Part shown: in pieces, positions 34,748 through 44,254 of the stretch
Numbering within the stretch: position 1 is the stretch's first letter
How the letters are laid out: every line of letters starts with the position of its first letter
Assembly: GCA_001510575.1 (NCBI GenBank)
Contig: LNGK01000005.1
Location: 62,001-126,000, forward strand
Source of the DNA: Knoxdaviesia capensis
Lineage: Eukaryota > Ascomycota > Sordariomycetes > Microascales > Gondwanamycetaceae
Length of the DNA stretch: 64,000 nucleotides
Direction of reading: 5' to 3'
Notes under the pieces: generated by a model
The model's input: only the letters and a program-made list of their open reading frames with translations
Told to the model about the DNA's origin: nothing
Databases searched by the model: none
Program-made: the position numbers and the translations under genes

Positions 34748-35392
34748 ATGCGCTCCTTCGCCGCCCTCCTCCTCCCGGTCCTGGCCGCCGCCTCGCCGGT
34801 GCTCAACCCCAACGCGGTGGCCGACCTCCCCGACGCGCGCGAGATCCAGATCGTCAGCGCCACGTGGTCCGGCTCCGGCTGCCCCAGCAACTCGGTGTCG
34901 ACCAGCATCTCGCCCGACCGCACAGTCATCACGTTCGGCTTCGACTCGTTCCAGACCTTCATCGGCCCCAGCATCTCGCGCATGGAGAACTCCAAGAACT
35001 GCGCGCTGCACCTCAACCTCAAGTACCCCGGCGGCTTCCAGTTCGCGGTGGTCGACTCGACCTACCACGGCTTCGCGCTGCTCGACCCCGGCGTCACCGG
35101 CACGTTCCTGTCGACCTACTTCTTCTCGCAGGACGCCGCCGCCACCACCACCACGCGCACGTCGATCGAGGGCGGCGGCATCTGGGCCCAGGGCCAGGTC
35201 TACACCAAGGCCGACTCCGTGCCCACCGCGTCGCTCATCTTCTCGCCCTGCGGCGCCACCGGCATCCTCAACATCAACAACCGCATCTCCCTCATCTCCC
35301 GCTCGCCCAACGCCTTCGGCCAGATCACCGACGACGATGCCACCGTCGCCTTCACCCAGCAGATCAACCTCAACTGGCGTGTGTGCAAGTAA
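34748..35392 (+). CDS. secreted DUF4360 protein, 214 aa
   Basis: Single exon. The ATG at 34748 (ccaaaATGCGC) was chosen over in-frame upstream ATGs because a signal peptide (MRSFAALLLPVLAAASP, residues 1-17) starts exactly there and the upstream stretch is CT-rich leader. Seen: DUF4360 hallmarks: SGSGCPSNSVSTSISPDRTVIT, FGFDSF, a Cys in NSKNCALHLNLKYP, the FxVVDxTYHGxxxLD core, a polar Thr run, FSPCGAT, and the C-terminal RVCK. Four cysteines, suited to two disulfides. Family: small, beta-rich secreted proteins widespread in ascomycetes with no known function. The 3' end lies 400 bp from a copia insertion. Confidence 0.9.
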   Translation: MRSFAALLLPVLAAASPVLNPNAVADLPDAREIQIVSATWSGSGCPSNSVSTSISPDRTVITFGFDSFQTFIGPSISRMENSKNCALHLNLKYPGGFQFAVVDSTYHGFALLDPGVTGTFLSTYFFSQDAAATTTTRTSIEGGGIWAQGQVYTKADSVPTASLIFSPCGATGILNINNRISLISRSPNAFGQITDDDATVAFTQQINLNWRVCK

Positions 35393-35788
35393 GCGACCGG
35401 CATTGAGACTCCTGTTTCTTTACCGCTGCTTTGAGGTTTCAAAAACCGGTGTCCGGGACTAGTGGTCATCTGCGGACATGATCCCGATCACCCTCCAACC
35501 GCTGATTGCGGGTGCTTCACTCTAGGAGTGCATTTACTGTGGATTTCTTTTCTATATTCTCCGTTTCTGTGTTCTTTCATTTTGTTTATCGTCCTCTCTT
35601 TTCTTGTTTCCTTACTCTCTCGACATAGCCTCAAATCTGTACATAGGATCAAAGTTTCATCAATCTCTCTCAAATATAACATCAAGTTCCAGCTGGTTTA
35701 AACTTGTGTAGTTTCTCTTGTGTGTAGAACTGTGTCTCTAAGTGACATCTCTGACCGTCTGTCGTGTAATAGCCGAGTGACAATAACA

Positions 35789-35793
35789 AGGCG
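35789..35793. repeat. target-site duplication, left copy (AGGCG)
   Basis: AGGCG directly precedes the left LTR and is repeated exactly at 41382-41386 directly after the right LTR. Five bp is the usual duplication size for Ty1/copia integrases. Confidence 0.9.
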
Positions 35794-36137
35794 TGTTGGA
35801 AATACAGGAAAGGCGGTTAGAATTGGAAGCGTAACTTTGCAGTTAATACCATTCATAAAGGTAGGGGGTAAAAAACAAGATAAGTAGTTGATAGCTATGA
35901 AATACTATGCTAGAATAGATAGGGGGAAAGCTTCCTTCTTATCCCCTATAGGATCTAGGCTTCCCCCTATCTAGATCCCTAATACCTTCTAAGGCTTCCC
36001 TTCCTATACTAGGCTCTTCGTAAATCTATATTATATCTATTATTATTCCCTAAGCTATTTATCGTAGCCTTATTCTTTATTATAAACTTCTAGCTATATA
36101 AAGGATAATATAATATAAATTATTCTAATATTTAATA
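35794..36137 (-). repeat. LTR (3' LTR in element orientation), 344 bp
   Basis: Begins TGTTGG and matches 41038-41381 over its full length with no indel. Its outer part (about 35794-35925) keeps the original bases, while its inner part carries C-to-T and G-to-A changes; the last five bases are AAATA-like where the partner has CAACA. Confidence 0.95.
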
Positions 36138-36146
36138 CCCTTTCTT
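36138..36146 (-). other. polypurine tract of the copia element
   Basis: AAGAAAGGG on the minus strand, directly next to the LTR, where the plus-strand primer of reverse transcription is expected. Its position supports minus-strand orientation. Confidence 0.65.
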
Positions 36147-36189
36147 AATTAGAACGTTATATACTAGTAGTCCCGCATACCTCTTAAAT

Positions 36190-39100
36190 AGTACTTTTCC
36201 TAATAGCTTAGTTAGTATATCTACTAATTATTCTACCGTAGGTACGTATTATACTCTAATATTAAGTTCCCGTATTTAATCGATAGTAGAGTAAAGAGGT
36301 ATACTAACGTATTTTAGGTTCGGATAGTAAGTAGGTTTCGTAATAACGGTAATAATAGCGGTATTATCCTCCTAGAGGATAATATTCCTAATATAAAAGT
36401 TAAGCTTAGTTAGTAAATATTAAAGCTATATTAGGTAGTATATAGTCTCTTATAGCGCGTAGATCTCGGCTTTAGTAGAAGAGTTAGTAGTCTACTTCTA
36501 TTATTTACTATATTAACTAATAGGGTTATTATTAAGTATAATAACGTAGCTAGTAGTTAATTTAAACTCGGCGTCTTCGGTATTATTATATAAGGTATTA
36601 GCCTAGGCGTTTAGTATCTAATCTTATACCGTAGGATTCTATCGGTAGGTAATCCCCTTCTAAGCGTATCTAGTAAGGTACCGTAGTATACGCTTTAGAC
36701 CTTTAGCGTATATAATTCGTAGGTTATAATAGAAGCGCGCGTACTAATATATAGCGTAGGCTACGTTAGGTCGGGTCTTTCTTATAAGGTATAAGAGCTT
36801 TCCTATTATTCGATAATATAAGCTTTAATTAGTAGGTTATATATCTTTATACTTAGGGGGTAAAAAGGTAACTAGCTCTATTAGCGTAGTTACGGTTTAG
36901 TAATTTAAAAGCTAGAACTCCTTTAGTATATCCCTAATATAGGTATCCTAGCTAATTAAGATACTATCGTTCTCGATCTTAATAGCTATTCCTAGGAGCT
37001 ATTTAGGCTCTCCTTAGTACTTAGAGATTAGGATACTTACTAGGTCTTTCTTAAATTAATTAGCTATAGATTTATTAGGGGAAAGGATTAGTAGGTTATT
37101 AACGTAAGAAGAGATAACTACTCGGGTCTAGGGGTTATAGTAGGTTACGTCGTTAGCTTATAAAGGCTTAAATCCGATTATTACGAGTACCTCTTAGAAG
37201 CGAATCTACTACTATCTTTTTAATTACTTTAGTTTATATAGTAGTTTTAGTAGAATAAAATACTACTAAGCGCTTCCTAACTTCTATCTAACCTTTAGGG
37301 CTTCCTTAGGATATTCGTCTAGGTACTTACGTATTATAGGCTTAGGGATAATATAAATCGTTTCCTTAAGCTCTCCTTATAAGTAAGTAGAGACTACGTC
37401 TATTTACCGTAGGGTAGCTCTCGTCTTAACTATAAGGGCTAATAGGATCCTCTACGTATCTAGGGTCGCGGTCGATATAAACGTTTTATAGAAGTTAACG
37501 CCTTCTCGTTATTAAAAGCCTCGAGTATACTATCTTACTTTCTTCTTAGTTTCGTTACCCTCCGCGTTAGTCTTCTATTAAAAGGCGAGCTTCGTAATAA
37601 TCGGTTTCTTTAGAGGCTTTCCCTATATTACCTTAAAAGTCTTTATCTTAATAACCTTCTAAAATTTAGTCTTAATAGCTTCTATCTAGGTTCCTATAGC
37701 TTTTTAATCTCGCTAAGGGTTACGCTTTAATACTTTATTAGTATTACGTAAGTAGATTAAATTAGATATTATTATAAAAGTATTTCCTAGTAATTAGTTA
37801 CTAGCTAATTCGTTAAGGTCTTTAAGTTTATCTAGTCTTAAGCGGCTCTCGTTAGTAATAAGAGGATTCTCGGTTATAACTTCCTTATTATCTAATAAGT
37901 TCTACGTATTAGACGGTTCTAATATAGCCGTTAGCTCTAATACCCTAGATAGCTCCGGTACGCTAGATAGCTCTAATACGTTAGATATCCTTTTCTTAGG
38001 GATACTACTACTAGTAGTAGCGCTAGCTTTTAATTAACGTAACGCTCCTAGAAGGTAAGATCGAACGTACTTTCTATATAAAAGCTTATAGATACGTTCT
38101 TAAAACCGGATATCTTTAATAATATATACCTATCTAAATTCTAGAATCTATACTTTATAAAGATAGCGGCCTTAGTATCTAATTAGGATACCTTCTACGC
38201 CTATAGGTATTAGCTTAGTATTTTAGCTATCGAATTTAGCGTTTAATATCTTCTATCGCTAGAGGGGGTTTATATATATAATATATTTAGAACCTAATAT
38301 TCGAAGGTATAATATATTAACCTTCTCGTATATCCTATAAGCCTTCTAAAAAGCGTTAATTAGCGTATTAAAGCTCCTAGAGATAACTATCTAATTAAGT
38401 ATATAGACTACTACGGTTATAATCTTATCTTATAGCTCTAGCGGGATACTCTCGGTAATAACGGTTACTTTAGTCTTTTATAAGACCTTATAGATATTAC
38501 GTTTAATACGCCTATTCTTAGCTAGGTAATATAGAAGCGATATTATATACTTGATTCCTTACTTATTATAGTAAATAGCTAGCTTCTTAGTATTAATATC
38601 GGTACCGTTATCGTTATAGAGCTTCTTAGGCTTCTAGCCTAGCTCTAGCGCCTATCTCTTAACGGTCTTCTAGATATATATAAGTATATTATTCTTCTAG
38701 GCCGTTATATAAACCGATCGTTAACTCGTTACCTTATTATATACTAATAAGAAGTAGCTATTCCCGCTTATAGATACTAGTCGTATAGTACTTATATCTA
38801 TATAGATAACCTCCCTAGGTACCTTAGAGGGTACTTTAGAATCTAGTAGTTTAAAAGACGTTATCTTTTTAAACTCGTAGGCGTTATAAGGCTTAATAAG
38901 TCTAGTTACCTTCTTAACTAGAGAACTAGTAACCGCTTTAACTATTTAGGATATAGCTACCCTTCTAGGGTAGTAAAGGCGTTAGTATATAAGAGCCTCG
39001 CTCTCTAAAAGCGTACGTAGGGATACGTTAGCGTATATAGTACTATTAACTTTAGTATATAAGGTATAGCTTTCCTTACGAGGAACCTCGTTTATAATCG

Positions 39101-40960
39101 TATAGGCCTTAGGGCCTTCCTTTACTTCTAATATAAAGCCTCTTTCTATTAGAAAGATAGTAATAATAACCTTATCCTTAATTATTAGCTAGTCTACTAT
39201 TAGAACGTACCCCTTCTTATACTAAATAATTCTAGAGATAACGTTAATAGGAAAGGTAGGGTAATACTAGACGTTAGTAATTCTAAGGTTAGATCCGTCC
39301 TTTATCTAGAGTTAAATAGTTTTAATATATCGAACCCCTAATAATCCGCTCCTTAACTTAATCGAATTAGTAAAAGTCTTTAGGGATCCTTACTTAAACT
39401 AAGATAGGTTATTTAAAATATAGGAATCCGAACCTATATTATAAATCTAATTTATATAGATATAGTATATAAGGTAAGGCTTAAAGGGTTATTAGTCTAT
39501 AGCGGTATAGGTAGTACTATAGAGGGTAATCGACTCCTCTAGCTTAGCGTCCTTTAGAGGCTTATTACCTTTACCCTTAGTAGGCTTCTTAGTAGAAGTC
39601 GTAGTATTCGCGGCTCCTAGCTTATAAGTCTTCTCTTTACTATTCGCTTTCGCTTAGTATTTACTTATAATATAACCTTTTAAGCTATATTAATAGTATT
39701 AAATATTACTTTTCTTCTAGATAGGGATACTATTAGCGGTAGGCTTAAGGGAGGGGGGGGTATAGTAGTTAGGTTTCTTTATACTATTATCCTTCTTTTA
39801 GTTAGGAGGATATCTAGATTACTACTAGTACGTAGCGTAATTTATATTCTTAGCTATATATTTAGATATAGCTATAATAAGGGTAGCCTTATCGTCGATA
39901 TCTTTATTAAAACTCTTTAAGATAGCGCGGAGGTCTCTATTAAGCTTAGGGTAGCGGGCGGTAATATAATAGTAAGCGCCCGTCGCGGTTAAGATAGTTA
40001 GGATTACGAGCCCTTCTAGTCTTACTTTATATACTATAGAGACGAATCGATTTAGGATTTAGTATATTCCCTCTCTCGGTTCGGTTTAGAAATTAAAAAC
40101 TATTATAATATTTTTAATCTATAATTCCTTAGTTACTTAGAAATTTTTCTTTAGTAATCTAAATAGGGTATAAGTATTTACTTTATCCTTAAATATAAAG
40201 GAAATCTCGGGGGCGATCGTTTCCTTTATTATACGTACTATATACGCGCTTACTAGGGGTTAGAGGTCTTAGAGTTATTCGATAGTAATACCTAGCGCGT
40301 TTAGGGTAATCTTAAACTCTTTAGACTACTATAGCTATTTTAAAGTACTAGCTAGCTTTAGGGTCTTATCGATAAGGATAGCGTAGTTCTTAAGCTCTTT
40401 TATCTTAACTTTCGTAGCTAAATATCTATAGTTCCTATCTTTATCTAAGTTATCGTTATCTTCGTCTTCTAACTAGTACTCCTATTATCGGAAAGAGGAT
40501 CTACGTTATTATTCGTTCTCTTAAGTTATCTATAAAACCTTATCTTATATATCTAAGATCTTCTTAATTAATACCTACTACCGCTTTAAATCTACGATTT
40601 AGTTTTACTTCCTATCGCTATCCTTCTTAATTTCCCTTAAGTTCTTAGTAACTATCTCGGTTATTACTTTTATAAACTATACCTAAGGGAGGGAAGGATA
40701 GTAGACGTTATAGGTATCGGGTATATATATAGGAGTCTCTCCCTTAGGTTCTAGGATAGCCTCATAGATATTAGCTAGAAGCTCGGCTCTCTTTTACCTC
40801 GAAGTTAAGGACTTAGTTAGGGATATTAATCGTTATATAATATCGTAAATAGTAAGGCTAACTTAGTAGGGGAAGGGGGGTAGAATTAGTTACTAAAACT
40901 CGTTCTATTAGAACGTAAAAAATCGGAGTGCTATAGGAGTTAAACGGCTTCTAGGATCCG
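36190..40960 (-). pseudogene. gag-pol remnant of the copia element
   Basis: The polyprotein is destroyed by stop codons of RIP type (TAA/TAG in place of Gln and Trp codons) but family motifs can still be read on the minus strand. The zinc knuckle at 39657-39698 keeps the spacing CX2CX4HX4C, with its Cys and His codons changed to Tyr. The reverse transcriptase box at 37083-37106 reads YVNNLLIL, both catalytic Asp codons being changed to Asn. RNase H near 36453-36489 reads SSTKAEIYAL. The C-terminal end at 36201-36224 reads VDILTKLL, preceded by YVPT. All these changes are G-to-A or C-to-T. Confidence 0.85.
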
Positions 40961-40966
40961 AAAATA

Positions 40967-40983
40967 GGGGGGGGGGGGGGGGG
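40967..40983. repeat. 17-bp G run in the copia leader
   Basis: A pure run of G on + (C on the coding strand) about 40 bp inside the primer-binding site. A homopolymer lacks CpA, so RIP cannot alter it. Confidence 0.9.
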
Positions 40984-41020
40984 TAGGTCGAAACGAAAAT
41001 AATAAGGTATAAAGCTACGA

Positions 41021-41037
41021 GCGCTAGGCTTATAACC
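41021..41037 (-). other. primer-binding site, initiator tRNA-Met anticodon-region type
   Basis: GGTTATAAGCCTAGCGC on the minus strand, directly adjoining the LTR. It matches the complement of the fungal initiator tRNA-Met anticodon arm (around GGGCTCATAACC) except for two transitions of RIP type. Copia and Ty5 are known to prime from an internal half-molecule of this tRNA rather than its 3' end. Confidence 0.75.
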
Positions 41038-41381
41038 TATTAGAAATATAAGAAAGGTAGTTAGAATTAGAAGCGTAACTTTATAGTTAATACTATTTAT
41101 AAAAGTAGGGGGTAAAAAATAAGATAAGTAGTTAATAGCTATAAAATACTATACTAGAATAAATAGGGGGAAAGCTTCCTTCTTATCCCCTATAGGATCT
41201 AGGCTTCCCCCTATCTAGATCCCTAATGCCTTCTAAGGCTTCCCTTCCTATACTAGGCTCTTCGTAAATCTATATTATATCTATTATTATTCCCTAGGCT
41301 ATTTATCGCAGCCTTATTCTTTATCATGAACTTCCGGCTATACAAAGGATAATATAACATGAATTATTCTAATATTCAACA
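41038..41381 (-). repeat. LTR (5' LTR in element orientation), 344 bp
   Basis: Ends CAACA, the inverted complement of the TGTTG at the other end. Here the inner part (41038 to about 41165) is mutated and the outer part (from about 41224) keeps the original bases, the mirror image of the left LTR. Confidence 0.95.
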
Positions 41382-41386
41382 AGGCG
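41382..41386. repeat. target-site duplication, right copy (AGGCG)
   Basis: Exact copy of 35789-35793; marks the insertion point. Confidence 0.9.
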
Positions 41387-41765
41387 TCACACTTAGATCC
41401 TCCACACAGCACATGTTCCAAACTAACACGGCTTCAGAAACCACTTCTTCTCCCACTCCTAACCAGGCAACGATCAGCCAGCCTGCCCATGATAATCTCC
41501 ATCCGAAGACAGTTCCCCGAGAAAAAGGCAGATCATGTTCCGCACCTCCAAACACACGCCCAGAAAAAGTCAGCACTTGCTTCCACTGCCGGGTGAATGC
41601 GTGGTAGAATTCGGGAAGGCTCTCCCAATTTGCTTCGGTGGATTTCTTTCCCCCGGAATATGCAATGTAGATTGTTATATTACGGGACGTGAATGTATTT
41701 TTAGCCACAACATGCACATCTTCGGCCTGGTGGCGAGTTAATAAGAATTCATCAAGATCCGCCAT
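41387..41765 (-). pseudogene. possible open frame interrupted by the copia insertion
   Basis: A frame starting MADLDEFLLTRH at 41765 (minus) runs without a stop for about 126 codons to the insertion point and ends a few codons into the LTR. If the element and one target copy are removed, the frame continues for about a dozen further codons into 35793-35750 before a stop. The sequence has mixed composition but lacks the GC-rich third positions of the other genes, and I recognise no domain. It may be an unrelated chance frame. Confidence 0.25.
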
Positions 41766-42385
41766 ACATGGTGGCGATAACTAACATAGGCTTCCTGTGA
41801 TTCACCGAGCTATGCATCACATTACAGAATCCCAGCATTTAAGTAACCCTAACCCTGACCGGACTAGCTGGCAGAGTTTCACAACGTCAAGCAAGCACAT
41901 CTTATCTTGTAAACTCACAGACACCAGTGACAGCCCCCATACAGAGAGGCCATATGTTTATGTAGTCTCCAGGTTAGGCGTAGACGCCATGCACCGAAGA
42001 TATGAACAAGATCCAGTCTATATACAACCGGCCTCCCAGCAAACGACCACGAGAAAGTGAATAGATAAATATACACACACGCGAAGAAGAACATTAGAAG
42101 TAAAAAGGCTACAAAAAAAGCAATTGATTCCAAGAGAATGAATGAGTCGGCTTACATCTCGCCGCAAAAGATATCAAAAAAAGCACAAGAAAAACAGAAC
42201 AACAGAACAACAGAATAACGACACGTCCTTTGCAGGCTAAGAATGACTTTCCCCCAACAGGATGGGTAAAACCCCCTCGCAGCATGCCACAGCCAGAAGG
42301 CCAAAACTAGGGAAGGAAAAACAAGCGGTTCATCATCATCATGGCACACGAAAAACAAGCCTCTAATTTGACCAAAATACAGCGT
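41766..42385. other. intergenic region
   Basis: 600 bp forming the 3' flank of the Crh gene (minus). Contains A-rich stretches; no gene, no terminator-like RNA motif recognised. Confidence 0.5.
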
Positions 42386-44254
42386 CTATCTGTATGCTCC
42401 CCGGCTCCAGTATTCCTCATTTCCATATCCGCCCGACGGCGTGACTCCCGGCTGCGGCGCGGTGGGCGCGCGCTGGGGAACCATGGCGGCAGGGCTGTTC
42501 ACCCGAGGCGCACCATACGGCGAAGTCTCGTCAAGGGTGTAGCCGTTGAAGGTGTTGCTCCGCTGAGGGGACATCGGGGTCGGGCCGTGGATAGCCACGG
42601 CGGGAGGGCCATAGGCGGCAGGGCTCTGGCTGCGCTGGGGGGCATCGAACTGGGACGGAGCGGGGCTCATCGCGCGGCCATAGGGGGACGGGCTGCTGGT
42701 GTTTTGGCGGCCATAGGGAGAGGCTGCCATGTTGTTGGCACCGCCATAGGGGCCAGGACCGGCGCTGGGGCTGCGGTTACCATAGGGAGATTGAGACTCG
42801 TTGGGTTGGCCGGCGTAGTAGGGAGATGGAGAGCCGGTGCGTCCAGAATCGTTACCCATGGCTGTGCTGTTTGACCGAGGCGGGCTCATGCCGGGGGCAC
42901 CATAGGGGCTGCCGGGGCCGTTGCGGGGGCTCGATGCACCGTACTGGAGGAGAGGAACCGGCGAGCGCATGTCCTGGTGGGTGTTCTGGCGCACGGCGGC
43001 ATAGCCGGCGGCACCGGCCATGGCTCCAGACGACAGAGGGCCTTCGGACGGGTTGGTGGGGGGAGCACCGGTCGGGGTTCCGGGAACGCTGTACGAGACC
43101 TCGCTGGCCATTCCGTCCTTCTTCATGGCCATGGCGTCATACTCTGTGCCAGTAGCTCCGGCGAATCCATCGGGATCGATACCCTGCTGTCTCATGTTGT
43201 CACGCTCCATGCGATCCTGCTCGGCGCGCTTTTCGGCTTCAGCAGCCTCCTTGGCGCCCTTGTTGCGCTGGCGGATGCAGTACCACAGGGCAGCGACAAC
43301 AATAATGGCACCAACACCGGCAGCGCTCGCATAAATGGCAGTCTTGGCGGTTTGCGGCAGCTCGTTGAACTTTTCCGAGGTGGTCTTTTCGGGCTCCGGA
43401 GGCGGGGCAGTGATGATTTCCTTGGCCTTGGACTCTCCCTCGCTGATCTGGATACTCTCCCAGGAACCGGAGCGGTCACCAAAGACGTATTCCTTGGCGT
43501 TCTCGGTCTCGTCAACGACGGTCACGCTCTTGACAAACATGTTGTACGGACCCTTGGAGTAGTCAGTGTCACCACCGGCCCACTCGCGGGTTCCCTCGGG
43601 GAGAGACGGGTCACCGCCAGCCCAGATGCCCAGGCTGAGGCGCATGGGGGTCTGGGGATAGTACAAAGTGTTGTTCGCGTCGGCGGCATTCAGGGTGCGC
43701 ACAAGGTTACCATCGATGAACCACTGAATGCGGTCGCGGTTCCAGGTGGTGGTGTAGTTGTGGAAGTCCTCCTGGTTGTTGAACGATTGCGGGTGGTATG
43801 CGCCGTTGGTGAAGTCTTCGTGCCCCTTTCCGAAGTAGTTGGTGGCAGCCTCGCCGGGCTTGGAACCGAAGAACTCATAATCGACTTCGTCGAGGTTGTC
43901 GCTCAGCCACATCATAGAGCTGATGATGCCCTGGCCGGTGGCACACTTCATGATGACTTCGGTTTTACCAAAGAAGAAGTAGAACTTGCTGCGGAGAGTG
44001 GGGGCGTCACCCTGCTTCTTGACGCTGAAAACAGCGCCGTTGTTCACGTCGAAGGTGACACCACGGACTTTCTGCTCCCACGTGTTGTAGTCGGGAGTGA
44101 TATTGAAGTGGAAGTTTGCCTCCATTCCCAGGGCGGGATCGGCGGGACAATCCTTTTCCATGGGGTTACAGTCGGTAGAAACCTGGGCAAAGGCAGGAGT
44201 GGCAACAGCGGCCACCAGCGCCAAAGCCTGTACGGCACGGGTGAGGAACGACAT
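42386..44254 (-). CDS. crh: Crh-type GH16 cell-wall transglycosylase, 622 aa
   Basis: Single exon. Family: Crh enzymes cross-link chitin to beta-1,6- or beta-1,3-glucan at the cell surface. Seen: signal peptide 1-23 (cleavage after AFA), Cys-rich start (CNPMEKDC), GH16 catalytic motif DEVDYEFFG with E123, D125 and E127 as nucleophile, helper Asp and acid/base, then the substrate-cleft block WFIDGNLVRT and WAGGD. After the catalytic domain (to about 270) come a Pro/Glu linker, one membrane helix (about 304-326) followed by a basic stop-transfer (CIRQRNKGAK), and a 290-residue cytosolic tail rich in Pro/Gly/Ser/Tyr with repeated SPYG motifs. There is no GPI-attachment signal, so it should be a type-I membrane protein rather than GPI-anchored. 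Upstream DNA is pyrimidine-rich on the coding strand. Confidence 0.93.
   Translation of the reverse strand: MSFLTRAVQALALVAAVATPAFAQVSTDCNPMEKDCPADPALGMEANFHFNITPDYNTWEQKVRGVTFDVNNGAVFSVKKQGDAPTLRSKFYFFFGKTEVIMKCATGQGIISSMMWLSDNLDEVDYEFFGSKPGEAATNYFGKGHEDFTNGAYHPQSFNNQEDFHNYTTTWNRDRIQWFIDGNLVRTLNAADANNTLYYPQTPMRLSLGIWAGGDPSLPEGTREWAGGDTDYSKGPYNMFVKSVTVVDETENAKEYVFGDRSGSWESIQISEGESKAKEIITAPPPEPEKTTSEKFNELPQTAKTAIYASAAGVGAIIVVAALWYCIRQRNKGAKEAAEAEKRAEQDRMERDNMRQQGIDPDGFAGATGTEYDAMAMKKDGMASEVSYSVPGTPTGAPPTNPSEGPLSSGAMAGAAGYAAVRQNTHQDMRSPVPLLQYGASSPRNGPGSPYGAPGMSPPRSNSTAMGNDSGRTGSPSPYYAGQPNESQSPYGNRSPSAGPGPYGGANNMAASPYGRQNTSSPSPYGRAMSPAPSQFDAPQRSQSPAAYGPPAVAIHGPTPMSPQRSNTFNGYTLDETSPYGAPRVNSPAAMVPQRAPTAPQPGVTPSGGYGNEEYWSRGAYR

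Larger units (their letters stand above)
35794..41381 (-). mobile_element. complete Ty1/copia LTR retrotransposon, inactivated by RIP
   Basis: A 5588-bp insertion with two 344-bp LTRs, a 5-bp target duplication, a primer-binding site (41021-41037) and a polypurine tract (36138-36146) in the order expected for transcription from the minus strand. Remnants of gag and pol follow the copia order on that strand: zinc knuckle (39657-39698), reverse transcriptase YxDD box (37083-37106), RNase H (about 36453-36489) and the pol C-terminal ADxLTK motif (36201-36224). No open frame of 60 codons survives. CpA and TpG are almost absent from the interior, isolated exceptions being near 38552, 40763 and 40929, whereas CpG is common: the pattern of RIP, which converts CpA to TpA. 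It cannot move by itself. Confidence 0.95.

Noticed and set aside
41838..41862. Telomere-like AACCCTAACCCT near the copia element
   Set aside because: Only two repeat units; not enough for an interstitial telomere or healed end.
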